A stretch of DNA of 32,093 bases from Desulfuromusa sp. Its GTDB lineage: Bacteria > Desulfobacterota > Desulfuromonadia > Desulfuromonadales > Geopsychrobacteraceae. The stretch spans positions 1 through 32,093 of the forward strand of contig JAOZOH010000026.1 of the NCBI GenBank assembly GCA_029933365.1, given 5' to 3'. The number at the start of each line of letters is the position of its first letter. Within the stretch, counting starts at the first letter, position 1. The translations under genes were made by a program, and so were the position numbers. Under the pieces are notes generated by a model that was not told the DNA's origin, did not search any database, and saw only the letters and a program-made list of their open reading frames with translations. Positions 23,766 through 32,093 of this stretch are shown here, in pieces.

Positions 23766-26422
23766 ATTATCTGGATAAAGTCATTTCAGCGGCAACAACA
23801 GGTACATTGGTTTTAACCGCCAATAAACGTCTATTTCGGTACTTGCGCAATCAGTTTGATCAGCAGATGTTGGCAGAAGGGAAAAGTGTCTGGTCGACGC
23901 CACAAATTTTTAGTTACGAAGGGTGGTTAAGTCGGTGTCTGGATGATCTTGGTGAAGGCTGGAGGTTGTTGAACCAACAGCAGCAACAGTGTCTCTGGGA
24001 AGAACAAATTGAAAACTCTTCTCGTGGAACAACTCTGGAATTATTGCAATTATCAAAAACTGCAGAGAAAGCGATTCAAGCTCACCGCTTACTCAATGAA
24101 TACAATTTGTCTTTGGATGGTCAGTACCTCACTGAGGATCAGTTAGTCTTTTCACGCTGGCAGAAACATTATAAGGATAAATGTCAACAACACGGCTGGC
24201 TGGATCAAAGTGATCTTCCCCGATTGATTTGTTCTGCTCTGAAAGACAGCGAGCTGGATTTGTCGCAACAGGTTTTGCTGGTTGGATTTGATCAATTATC
24301 ACCTGGACTGTTGTTGTTGATGGAGACAATTAATGGTGCTGGGGGTACATGTGGTGAAGTCTCGCTGCAGGCAGAACACCAAGGCCAGGTTGCCTGTTAT
24401 GCAGCACGGGACAGTCGGGATGAAATAGAATCAGCAGCATGCTGGGCGCGCAGTCTGTTGGATCAGGGTGAGGAATCGATTGGCATTGTTGTTCCCGATT
24501 TACAAACGCGCCGGCGACAGATTGAACGTATCTTTCGGCAGCAGATTGATCCTGCCGCGACTGTTGCATTAAACGCTGAAGATGCCATTTTCAGCTTGTC
24601 TCTGGGTGGGTCGCTTACCGATCAAGGGGTTGTTCACGCTGCCCTTGAGTGCCTGGTAGTGGGACGCCAACTCACCCTCGAGCAAACATCATTTTTATTG
24701 CGGACTCCCCACCTTGCTGGTGCGCTGAAGGAAGCCGACAGCCGGGCTTTTCTCGATCAAAAATTGAGATCCTTTCGGCAACAGAAATTCAAACTTACTC
24801 GGCTCAAAGCGTTAGCGGAAGAAAAGACCAACCTGACGATCTTTTCGCAGCTTCTTGGAATAGTGCAACTGGCGCAACAGCGTGACGATAAAGTCCTTCC
24901 TGGGGTTTGGGCGGCTCGTTTTGCCGATGAATTATTTTCTCTCGGATGGCCGGGGGAGAGATCGACAGCAAGTAGTGAATTTCAGGCGGTCAAAATGTGG
25001 CAGGAAAAAGCATTATCCGCATTGGTCGCCCTCGACCCACTATTTGTACCGATCAGCCGGCAGCGGGCACTCAATTTATTACGTCGCATCAGTCAAGAGA
25101 TTGAGTTTCAACTGGAAGGACCAGCCGGGCCATTACAAGTCGTTGGTTTGCTCGAGTCTTCCGGATTAAATTTCCAACATCTATGGGTCATGGGACTGGG
25201 TGAAACCGTTTTGCCGGCTCGCCCTCAGCCCAACCCCTTTATCCCCATAACGTTGCAGCGGGATTTCGCTATGCCGCATGCCAGTTCTGCACGGGAGCTC
25301 CAATTCGCAGAACAGGTGATTGCACGGCTTAAATCTGCCAGCGACGATATTGTCTTCAGCTACCCACTCCGTGATGGAGATTGTGACCTGCGACCCAGTC
25401 CCCTTATCCCAGCACATAACCTGGGAATTATTCTCCAGTTGGCCGATTCGCAGGATCTTTCCTTTGTGTTGAAATCCAATCATCACACCCTGGAAGTTCT
25501 CACTGATCAACGTGGACCGCGATTGAAGCAGGCATTGGTCGAAGGGGGGACAAATCTGCTCAAAGATCAGGCCCATTGTCCTTTTCGAGCTTTTTTCCAC
25601 CATCGTTTACATGCCCAGCAGTTTGCTGAACCAGATCCCGGGATTTCCCCTATGGCACGAGGCGACCTGGTTCATCTGGTTCTTGAGATGCTCTGGAAGC
25701 AGCTGCAGAAGCAGAGCAATTTATTGGCTTTGGATGAACAGCAACGAGCTGAGTTGGTTAAATCACAGGTGGCGATGGCATTTGACCGTTATTTTGAACA
25801 TAAACCGACACCGGGAGAGCAATTGTTGCTGCTGGAGACTGAACGAATAACGGCTCTGGTGCATGAGTGGCTGGCCAATGTTGAAATGGAACGGGAACCT
25901 TTTCATGTGCTGGAAACAGAACAGCAGCATATTGAAAGAATCGGGCCACTGCAAATTCGTTTGAAGGTTGATCGGATCGATCAGCTGGATAACGGTGGCC
26001 GTATTGTAGTGGATTATAAGACTGGCAGTAATCTTCATCCCGAAGATTTTCTCAGTCAACCATTGATTGAACCGCAATTACCTATTTACGCCGTAGCCGA
26101 TCCTGATTTCCAGGCAGACGGGATCGTTTTTGCGAAACTTCGACGTGGAGAGTGCCGATTTCTTGGTGTCGTTAAAGAAAAAGGTTTGCTGGGCAAGGTT
26201 CGTGAGTTTGCTGCTTATCCCCAGAGTACAGAACTTGAAATTACTACCTGGGCTGAATTGCTGGTTTTCTGGCGGCAGCAGATTGACCAGTTGGCTGCAG
26301 ATTTTGTTGCTGGTGATGCTGTTGTTCATCCCTATGATCCGCTAAAAAGTTGTCAATACTGTGATTTAATAGGGATTTGTAGGATTTCTGAATCTGTGAC
26401 TACTCCAGGGAGCCCATCATGA
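23762..26422 (+). CDS. AddB-like nuclease subunit (TIGR03623-type, PD-(D/E)XK with 4Fe-4S)
   Basis: An 886-residue protein. The N-terminal LVLTANKRLFRYLRNQF sits where AddB/RecC-like proteins keep a decayed Walker A, so it is probably an inactive helicase fold. The C-terminal RecB-type nuclease has D737 and D740 (KVDRIDQLD), D751-Y-K753 (VVDYKTG) and QLPIYAV. Four Cys match the AddB iron-sulfur clasp: C606 (AHCPFRAFF), then C864, C867 and C873 in the C-x2-C-x5-C pattern. The family is annotated as a probable DNA-repair protein. It overlaps sbcC by 4 nt and the helicase gene by 4 nt, and is expected to form a heterodimer with the latter for end resection before recombination. Confidence 0.88.
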   Translation: MNYLDKVISAATTGTLVLTANKRLFRYLRNQFDQQMLAEGKSVWSTPQIFSYEGWLSRCLDDLGEGWRLLNQQQQQCLWEEQIENSSRGTTLELLQLSKTAEKAIQAHRLLNEYNLSLDGQYLTEDQLVFSRWQKHYKDKCQQHGWLDQSDLPRLICSALKDSELDLSQQVLLVGFDQLSPGLLLLMETINGAGGTCGEVSLQAEHQGQVACYAARDSRDEIESAACWARSLLDQGEESIGIVVPDLQTRRRQIERIFRQQIDPAATVALNAEDAIFSLSLGGSLTDQGVVHAALECLVVGRQLTLEQTSFLLRTPHLAGALKEADSRAFLDQKLRSFRQQKFKLTRLKALAEEKTNLTIFSQLLGIVQLAQQRDDKVLPGVWAARFADELFSLGWPGERSTASSEFQAVKMWQEKALSALVALDPLFVPISRQRALNLLRRISQEIEFQLEGPAGPLQVVGLLESSGLNFQHLWVMGLGETVLPARPQPNPFIPITLQRDFAMPHASSARELQFAEQVIARLKSASDDIVFSYPLRDGDCDLRPSPLIPAHNLGIILQLADSQDLSFVLKSNHHTLEVLTDQRGPRLKQALVEGGTNLLKDQAHCPFRAFFHHRLHAQQFAEPDPGISPMARGDLVHLVLEMLWKQLQKQSNLLALDEQQRAELVKSQVAMAFDRYFEHKPTPGEQLLLLETERITALVHEWLANVEMEREPFHVLETEQQHIERIGPLQIRLKVDRIDQLDNGGRIVVDYKTGSNLHPEDFLSQPLIEPQLPIYAVADPDFQADGIVFAKLRRGECRFLGVVKEKGLLGKVREFAAYPQSTELEITTWAELLVFWRQQIDQLAADFVAGDAVVHPYDPLKSCQYCDLIGICRISESVTTPGSPS

Positions 26423-29400
26423 TTGCTGATGCCAAACAACGCGTAGCCGCTATTGATGTGACCCAATCCTGTATTGTCCAGGCTCCGGCAGGTTCAGGAA
26501 AAACCGAACTGTTGATTCAGCGGATGCTGGCCTTGCTTGCGGTGGTTGAACAACCACAGCAGATTCTTGCTATCACTTTCACCAATAAAGCCGCTACGGA
26601 AATGCGGCAGCGCTTATTACTGGCTTTGGAAAGTGCTCGGGATTTACCTTGTCCCGCTGAGCCTCATGCGCAAAAAACCTGGAATCTGGCAGTTAAGGCT
26701 CTACAACGGCACGGCAAGAACCTGCTGCTGAACCCAGCACAATTATCAATTCAGACGATTGATAGTTTTAATGCGAGTCTGGTGCGTAAAATGCCTTGGG
26801 TTTCACGCTTTGGTAGCTTGCCAGAAATGAGTGAAGATGCTGATGCTCTTTATCAGCTGGCAGCGGAAAAGTTGCTCTCCAGACTTGATGCTGGTTCGTC
26901 AGAAGAAACGCAATTACAGTTGTTGCTGCGCCATCTTGATAACAATGTTGCGGTCGTGCAACAGATGCTTATTGATATGTTACGGCGCCGAGATCAATGG
27001 CTGCGGCACATGCTGGCAGATAATGAAAATTCACGTCAGAGTCTGCAACAGGGTTTGGAACACTTCTGTTGTGATCAACTGGAGAGTTTAAAAGCATCTT
27101 TTCCCGTTGCTCTGGAAGGAGAATTTCTCGCCTGCCGCAATTTTTCTTCCAGTCATCTTGAAAGCTCTCAACCCATAAATTATGAAAATCCAGATCTACT
27201 GCCCGATACGGAATTTAGCGATTTGCCCGCCTGGTTAAATATTGCGAACTTATTGTTGACAACCACTGGAGGGGTAAGGAAAACCGTCACCAAAAATCAT
27301 GGTTTCCCAGCCGGTAAAGAGCATAAGTCAGCCAAGGAACGGATGCTGACTGTGCTGGGTCAATTTGATCCAGATTCTACGTTTGTTCAGCGGCTCCAAA
27401 ACATCAGAACCTTACCTCAAGGGGGATATTCTGATGGGCAATGGCAGTTGTTGGAGGCTTTGATTGCACTGCTACCTGCATTGGTTGCCGAACTCTGGTT
27501 GGTGTTTAAGAACCACGGGCAGGCCGACTTTGCCGAAATTGCACTGAAAGCCAATCAAGCTCTGGGCGAGGCCGATGATCCGAGTGACCTGTTGCTGAAA
27601 ATTGATCATGACCTGCAACATATTTTGGTCGATGAGTTTCAGGATACATCCCGTTTACAATATCAATTACTGAAGACTTTGATATCCGGGTGGATGGTAG
27701 GCGATGGTCGGACCCTCTTTCTGGTTGGCGATCCGATGCAGTCAATTTATCGCTTTCGTGAGGCTGAGGTTGGATTGTTTTTGCACAGTTTCCGGGGACA
27801 GTTTGGCCATTCACAAATAGAGCTGCAACCCTTACAACTTTGTTCAAATTTCCGCTCACAAGAGGGAATAGTCACCTGGATCAATAAAGCTTTTGCTGCT
27901 ATTTTCCCTCCGCTAATGGATGAGGCAAGCGGGGCGGTTCCCCTAACGAAAGCTGCGGCGGTTAAACCCTCTCTTGAAGGTGCCGCCTGTCAGATTTATC
28001 CTTATATCGGTCGAAACGATCAAGCCGAGGCGCTGCAAGTTTTAGAGCTTGTGCAACAGGCACAAGCTGAAGATCGGGAGCAAACGGTAGCAATTCTGGT
28101 GCGGGGGCGGAATCATCTGCGCAAAATATTGCCTCTGTTGCGGCAACATAATATTGGCTATCAGGCCCAGGATATTGATCTTCTCGGCGCCAGACCGGCT
28201 GCTCTTGACATTGTCCATTTGACCCATGCGCTGCTGCATCGCGCTGATCGACTCTCTTGGCTGGCGGTTCTGCGTGCCCCCTGGTGTGGTTTGACCCTCC
28301 ATGATTTACATGTTCTGGCCGGGGATTCGCCGCGCCTGACCATTCCAACCTTGCTGGCGGATGATCGACTGCGTCAGCAATTGTCAGTTGATGGCCAACA
28401 GCGGTTGTTGCGTATCTGGCCGGTTCTCAACTCCGGGCTAAAGCGCTTTGGTCAATTGTCTTTACGCCAGTTGGTTGAAGGGTGCTGGTTAGCCTTGGGA
28501 GGAGCCGCCTGTTACTCTGCCGAAGGGTTATCTGATGCGCAAATGGTTTTTGAGCTGCTTGAGAAATTGGATCAGGGGGGCAGTCTGGAGAGTTTTGAAA
28601 AACTGGAGCGAGGGCTGGCCAAACTATTTTCCGAACCGGATAACCAGGTTGATGGCAAGCTGCAAATTATGACCATTCACAAGGCCAAAGGATTGGAGTT
28701 TGATACGGTCATTATCCCGGGATTGGGAAGAACCACCGGGAAGATTGATAATCCCCTGTTGCGGTGGCAGGAACACCCCGATTACGGTTTATTAATTGCT
28801 CCGGTTGCGGCCCGTGGGAGTCAGGAAAAAGATCCCATCTATCAATTAATTGCACAGTTGGAGGCGGAAAAGGAAGATCTGGAAGCGGGCCGATTGTTAT
28901 ATGTTGCCATGACCAGAGCAATTCGCTATGTGCATCTGCTTGGTCATGCTGAGGAAAACAACGCTGGCGACTTGAGAGCTAATAAAGGGTCCTTATTGGA
29001 AAAACTCTGGCCTTTGCTGCAGGGTGACTTTTTGACCACTGGTCAGCACAATGAGGAGGCTGACGCAGAATTTATTCCGCCAATGTTGCAGCGTTTACCA
29101 GGAGATTGGTCTTTGCCGAGTCTAAAATCGGTGAAGTTGCAGGTTCCCCCGGTGGCTGAAACAGCATCTTCCGGTGGTGCTTCGGTTACAGTGTTCAGTG
29201 GTTGGGAGAATCCTCTGCATCGTCATGTCGGATCTCTGATTCACCTGCAACTTGAACGCCTTGCCAAGTTGGGTGCAGAACATTGGTTTAACGAAAAAAA
29301 TAAGGGGTTGGAACATAAGCTGAGAAATTCTTTAAGTCGTTATGGTGTGGCAGCTGCTGATTTGGATTATGGCGTGCAAAAGGTTTTAACTGCTATCGAT

Positions 29401-29730
29401 AAAACCCTCGCGAGTCCGCGCGGTCAATGGATTTTGGGGGAGCACCCTGAGCATAAACGCGAACTGCCATTAACCGGGGTTGTTCGCGGGACGTTGGTGC
29501 ATGCCGTCATTGACCGTACTTTTGTTGCAGATGGATATCGCTGGGTTATTGATTATAAAACCAGTGCCCCTGTGGATGACGAGACGGAGGCGGAATTTTT
29601 GCAGCGGGAGGCCGAACATTACCGGGAACAACTGGATATTTATGCCCGGCTGCTAGCTCTACAGTCTGATCGTTTGCCGATCAGAACCGCACTCTATTTC
29701 CCTATGATTGATGGTTGGTACGAATTTTAA
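26419..29730 (+). CDS. AddA-like UvrD-family helicase-nuclease
   Basis: A 1103-residue superfamily 1 helicase with a C-terminal nuclease. Motif I is APAGSGKT (K28), motif Ia is ITFTNKAATEM, motif II is VDEFQDT, motif III is LVGDPMQSIYRFR, motif IV is SNFRS, motif V is IMTIHKAKGLEFD and motif VI is LYVAMTRA. The C-terminal RecB-like nuclease has VGSLIH, D1032, and D1045-Y-K1047 (VIDYKTS) followed by REQLDIYARLL. It therefore unites motor and nuclease, as AddA does. The ATG overlaps the AddB-like stop by 4 nt. It is the last gene of the sbcD-sbcC-AddB-AddA run. The next gene is convergent, 20 bp away. Confidence 0.92.
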   Translation: MIADAKQRVAAIDVTQSCIVQAPAGSGKTELLIQRMLALLAVVEQPQQILAITFTNKAATEMRQRLLLALESARDLPCPAEPHAQKTWNLAVKALQRHGKNLLLNPAQLSIQTIDSFNASLVRKMPWVSRFGSLPEMSEDADALYQLAAEKLLSRLDAGSSEETQLQLLLRHLDNNVAVVQQMLIDMLRRRDQWLRHMLADNENSRQSLQQGLEHFCCDQLESLKASFPVALEGEFLACRNFSSSHLESSQPINYENPDLLPDTEFSDLPAWLNIANLLLTTTGGVRKTVTKNHGFPAGKEHKSAKERMLTVLGQFDPDSTFVQRLQNIRTLPQGGYSDGQWQLLEALIALLPALVAELWLVFKNHGQADFAEIALKANQALGEADDPSDLLLKIDHDLQHILVDEFQDTSRLQYQLLKTLISGWMVGDGRTLFLVGDPMQSIYRFREAEVGLFLHSFRGQFGHSQIELQPLQLCSNFRSQEGIVTWINKAFAAIFPPLMDEASGAVPLTKAAAVKPSLEGAACQIYPYIGRNDQAEALQVLELVQQAQAEDREQTVAILVRGRNHLRKILPLLRQHNIGYQAQDIDLLGARPAALDIVHLTHALLHRADRLSWLAVLRAPWCGLTLHDLHVLAGDSPRLTIPTLLADDRLRQQLSVDGQQRLLRIWPVLNSGLKRFGQLSLRQLVEGCWLALGGAACYSAEGLSDAQMVFELLEKLDQGGSLESFEKLERGLAKLFSEPDNQVDGKLQIMTIHKAKGLEFDTVIIPGLGRTTGKIDNPLLRWQEHPDYGLLIAPVAARGSQEKDPIYQLIAQLEAEKEDLEAGRLLYVAMTRAIRYVHLLGHAEENNAGDLRANKGSLLEKLWPLLQGDFLTTGQHNEEADAEFIPPMLQRLPGDWSLPSLKSVKLQVPPVAETASSGGASVTVFSGWENPLHRHVGSLIHLQLERLAKLGAEHWFNEKNKGLEHKLRNSLSRYGVAAADLDYGVQKVLTAIDKTLASPRGQWILGEHPEHKRELPLTGVVRGTLVHAVIDRTFVADGYRWVIDYKTSAPVDDETEAEFLQREAEHYREQLDIYARLLALQSDRLPIRTALYFPMIDGWYEF

Positions 29731-29740
29731 GACAATCCTT

Positions 29741-29768
29741 ACTTTGGGACTTAAACTTCTCCCAAAGT
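29741..29768. terminator. Palindrome between convergent genes, possible bidirectional terminator
   Basis: ACTTTGGGA (29741-29749) and TCCCAAAGT (29760-29768) form a perfect 9-bp stem with a 10-nt loop. It lies just after the helicase stop and overlaps the last codons of the minus-strand gene. No T-run follows on either strand, so it may pause polymerase or protect mRNA ends rather than terminate by itself. Confidence 0.4.
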
Positions 29769-30236
29769 TGGCGAGATTGCGTAGTTATTTAAAATTTCCC
29801 CGGTAAGATAGCTTTTCTGTGGATTAACCTTTACCAAACTTTTAATGGTCTGTGGCGCCAGATGGAGCCGAAAGGTTGATTCTTCACGATTGACCAAGGT
29901 CAAATCAATAATCTTTTTCATTGAACCGATACGCATTTCCGTTTCAATCACGTAGCACCATTCCCTGTCACCAGCGGAAAATGAGACCAGACGCCTGGTT
30001 TTGACCGGTATCACTGAATAGACTTCGACATCACTATTGTCCTGGATGGGGTGAACGCCAAAGCTGATCAGCAAGTCCTCACCCTCTTTAAAGGTTGAGA
30101 AATTAAAAATATTCAAAATGGACTGCTTTGAATCCATCACAACCTGGGCCTCTATTGCTGGAATTTTCAATGCTGGAAAGGAGACCCACTCACACCAGCC
30201 AATGTCCAGTAAAAGTGAGTTTTTGTTTTTTTTCAT
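29751..30236 (-). CDS. Retropepsin-like (pfam05618, RimB-type) protein, apparently catalytically inactive
   Basis: A 161-residue cytoplasmic protein that lines up along its length with the retropepsin-like family long annotated as ATP-dependent zinc protease (RimB and relatives). Matching segments are IGWCEWVSFPALKIPAIEAQV, the FGVHPIQ strand, REWCYVIETEMRIG, and IDLTLVNRE...FRLHL ending KSYLTGE. The family's catalytic V-D-T-G-A-R-T-S-A-L reads V-V-M-D-S-K-Q-S-I-L here (residues 32-41). The Asp position is V33 and the Gly position is D35; even if D35 is taken as the catalytic Asp, the following Gly is missing. The late LLGR segment is also altered (HLAPQ). A binding or regulatory role is inferred. 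Usual partners such as an ATP-grasp ligase (RimK) are absent from the window. Confidence 0.7.
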   Translation of the reverse strand: MKKNKNSLLLDIGWCEWVSFPALKIPAIEAQVVMDSKQSILNIFNFSTFKEGEDLLISFGVHPIQDNSDVEVYSVIPVKTRRLVSFSAGDREWCYVIETEMRIGSMKKIIDLTLVNREESTFRLHLAPQTIKSLVKVNPQKSYLTGEILNNYAISPTLGEV

Positions 30237-30607
30237 GTGCAGTAACTCCCAGACGAAATGTGTTGTTATTAATGTTTGAGATGATAACGGCTGTTTCTCA
30301 AAAAGTAAATTATTCTAATATTAAAATTTATGCTAAAATTTAAGCAAAAATAAGCTATGATTACAGGATGTTAGAGAAATTTCTGATGAAGTATTGTGGC
30401 TAGGACAGTACATAAATGTTTGAAATATTATTTTGGCTACTGGTTTTTTTTCAAAAGCATGAAAGCACTGGATAATTCATAAGATGATGCGCTCGCAAAA
30501 ATGAATTAGATGGCATATAAGTTTCTATTATTAGAGATTATTTTGCTATACTGAGGACGCCAAATCAGTTTTGTAACAATGTGTATTCCTTTTTGTGTGG
30601 GGAAAAT
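30237..30607. other. A/T-rich intergenic region upstream of the AsmA-family gene
   Basis: This 371-bp gap has no convincing ORF. It contains two copies of AAAATTTA about 12 nt apart near 30325-30345 in a strongly A/T-rich block, and a candidate promoter at 30544. No terminator or tRNA is seen. The region serves two divergent genes and could hold regulatory sites for both. Confidence 0.45.
30544..30552 (+). promoter_or_regulatory. Candidate extended -10 promoter for the AsmA-family gene
   Basis: TGCTATACT is an extended -10 (TGn plus TATACT, 5 of 6). There is no consensus -35 at 16-18 bp. The predicted start near 30559 gives a leader of about 49 nt ending in GGGGA before the ATG at 30608. Confidence 0.4.
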
Positions 30608-32093
30608 ATGTCGACTCCAGTAAAACTTTGTATTTATCTTGTCAGTGTGCTGCTGATTCTTGCTGTTGCTTTAACGGTTTTGATTAAGACGCAATTCACT
30701 CCGGAAAAGGTTCGAGAAACGCTGCTTCCCCTGGCCGAAAAAACGTTGCAACGTAATGTCAATTTTGGGGAAATAAAAATTGGTTTATTCTCTGGTATTT
30801 CTGTTGCTGACCTTAAAGTCATGCAGAAGGATGCTGACCAGGAATTTTTTTCAGTTAAATCGGTAGAATTACACTATCAATTTCTACCTCTTTTGACCGG
30901 CAAGGTCGTTATCAATCAAGTTCTCCTGGATCAGCCCTCAATCTATGTTACCCGTATGGCTGATGGGCAATTCAACTTCAGTGATTTATTACCTGAACCC
31001 ACCGGAGCTAAAGATGGTACCACGGCAACTGGTCAAAAAGATTTTGCAGCATCACCCGCAGCCTTTAACCTTTTGGTAAAAGAGGTGGATATTAAAGGGG
31101 GGGAATTACAGTATGTTGATAAATTTAAAAATTCTCGATCTCCTTTTCGCTACACCCTGGAGAAGCTTAACTTTAAGGCCAGGCAGATAACGTTTGATAA
31201 ATCCTTCCCTATTGACCTTTCAGCCGTTGTGAATGGTTCAAATATTGATATTTCTGGACATTATGACCTAGCTCGCAAAATTGGTGATTTATTAATTCAC
31301 CTGGAGCCACTGGATCTGGTTCAATTTGCCCCCTATTATCGTAGCCTCTTTCCTGGAAAGCTGGGTTCAGCGCAACTGACCCTGAATTTGGAAGTTGACA
31401 TCCAGTCTGACCTGATTTCCTCAAAAGGGAAGATTGCGCTTGACGATGTCGATCTGGTGCTGAAGCAATTCCCAAAAGCTGGTTTGAAGAAAGCGAAATT
31501 GGCTGTCGATTATGCCTTAAATTTTGATATCAACAAAAAGCTGTTAGACATCTCGACTTTATTGCTTAATTTCAATGAAATCAATCTTGGCGCAGAAGGG
31601 GAAGTTGATCTGTCTGCAGCCGAACCTTATCTGGTATTTACTTTATTATTGCAGCAGTTTGATCTGCGTGAAGTGATGCAGAATCTTCCTGGAGAATTAT
31701 TCCGCGATTATCAGAAATATAGCTTTGCCGGATTGATTGATGGTCAGATAAATCTTTCAGGAAAGTTAAATAGCGGTGCCGCTCTGGTTAAGTATGCCCA
31801 ACTAAATCTCTCTGATCTCCGGGCAAGTGCAGAAAATTTACGTGCCGGGGTCAGCGGAGATATCACCTATGCTGATAAGATTTTACAGACAGAGAATTTA
31901 CTTTTGCAATATGGGGATCAACAGATTCAGTTACAGGCTAAAGCAGAGAGGGCTACAGATAATATTTTTACAGGTGAGTTTGCTCTGACGGCAGAAACAT
32001 TGAACCTGAACAAAATTCTGCCTGAGTCACAGGCTACAGTCAAAGATGCCAGCGGCAACGCTAGTGATATTCCGCAGATTAAACGCCAGAAAA
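30608..32093 (+). CDS. AsmA-family envelope protein, 5' part (runs off the window)
   Basis: The frame stays open for 495 codons to the last base, so the gene is cut by the window edge. Residues about 7-27 form a single N-terminal membrane anchor (CIYLVSVLLILAVALTVLI). The rest is the repetitive beta-strand pattern typical of AsmA/DUF748-like proteins, including VNFGEIKIGLFSGISVADLKV, SVELHYQFLPLLTGKVVINQVLLDQPSIYV and later INLSGKLNSG. AsmA-like proteins form periplasm-spanning lipid-transfer bridges or affect outer-membrane assembly; the exact type cannot be told from the N-terminal part. The ATG at 30608 has GGGGA 5 nt upstream. Confidence 0.8.
   Translation, partial: MSTPVKLCIYLVSVLLILAVALTVLIKTQFTPEKVRETLLPLAEKTLQRNVNFGEIKIGLFSGISVADLKVMQKDADQEFFSVKSVELHYQFLPLLTGKVVINQVLLDQPSIYVTRMADGQFNFSDLLPEPTGAKDGTTATGQKDFAASPAAFNLLVKEVDIKGGELQYVDKFKNSRSPFRYTLEKLNFKARQITFDKSFPIDLSAVVNGSNIDISGHYDLARKIGDLLIHLEPLDLVQFAPYYRSLFPGKLGSAQLTLNLEVDIQSDLISSKGKIALDDVDLVLKQFPKAGLKKAKLAVDYALNFDINKKLLDISTLLLNFNEINLGAEGEVDLSAAEPYLVFTLLLQQFDLREVMQNLPGELFRDYQKYSFAGLIDGQINLSGKLNSGAALVKYAQLNLSDLRASAENLRAGVSGDITYADKILQTENLLLQYGDQQIQLQAKAERATDNIFTGEFALTAETLNLNKILPESQATVKDASGNASDIPQIKRQK

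Noticed and set aside
25181..25603. 140-codon minus-strand ORF inside the AddB-like gene
   Set aside because: It is antisense to a continuous, family-consistent reading frame and has no ribosome-binding site.
30321..30350. Repeated AAAATTTA motifs as a replication-origin or DnaA-box cluster
   Set aside because: Only two copies and no TTATCCACA-like boxes nearby; simple A/T-rich intergenic sequence explains it.
1..32093. Search for tRNA, rRNA, CRISPR arrays, integrases or toxin-antitoxin pairs
   Set aside because: No cloverleaf-like segment, regularly spaced repeat, recombinase motif or paired small toxin gene was found when reading both strands.

Overview
The window reads as a chromosomal stretch from a Deltaproteobacterium. 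The best guess is the Desulfuromonadales (the Geobacter, Desulfuromonas and Pelobacter group). This rests on gene content and order: methylthioadenosine phosphorylase next to a PfkB kinase, a Tgl/PilF-like TPR lipoprotein, an AmiC-rph-rdgB block, a YhaM-like exoribonuclease near coaBC, and an SbcDC plus AddAB-like nuclease cluster. The base composition also looks balanced. The assignment is by recognition, not by search. Most of the window is ordinary housekeeping sequence. There is no rRNA, tRNA, CRISPR array, transposase or prophage gene.

Layout. 1-1441: 3' end of a LOG-like (TIGR00725-type) gene overlapping a DHH-family phosphoesterase. 1465-3932: a promoter, then an operon of periplasmic amidase, RNase PH and the RdgB/HAM1 pyrophosphatase. 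4021-4434: ndk with its own terminator, followed by a roughly 126-bp nested inverted-repeat element. 4737-7616: rlmN (TTG start), mtnP and a PfkB kinase. 7663-8934: an unknown protein and a TPR lipoprotein. 9025-11289: a signalling block made of a stand-alone receiver, a universal stress protein, a terminator, and a receiver-histidine kinase. 11295-15887: a same-strand run of FAD-dependent oxidoreductase, OB/HD exoribonuclease, MBL-fold hydrolase and coaBC. 15874-17525: a secreted zinc phospholipase C-like gene (minus strand) diverging from a family 4 uracil-DNA glycosylase. 17601-17730: a second inverted-repeat element. 17789-19653: a small unknown protein, a BAX-inhibitor-1 membrane protein and a Tyr-rich lipoprotein. 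19733-29730: a tight four-gene operon, sbcD, sbcC, AddB-like and AddA-like, which looks like a complete double-strand-break end-processing unit. 29751-30236: a retropepsin-like (pfam05618) protein whose catalytic DTG motif is gone. 30608 to the end: the N-terminal part of an AsmA-family protein.

The most interesting points are these. The phospholipase and glycosylase start codons are only 23 bp apart, and their predicted promoters lie inside each other's coding regions, so the two mRNA 5' ends should be complementary over both ribosome-binding sites. The retropepsin-like protein appears catalytically dead. The sbcDC and AddAB-like genes form one translationally coupled operon. Two palindromic non-coding elements are present. 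I did not find a clearly new multi-gene system.
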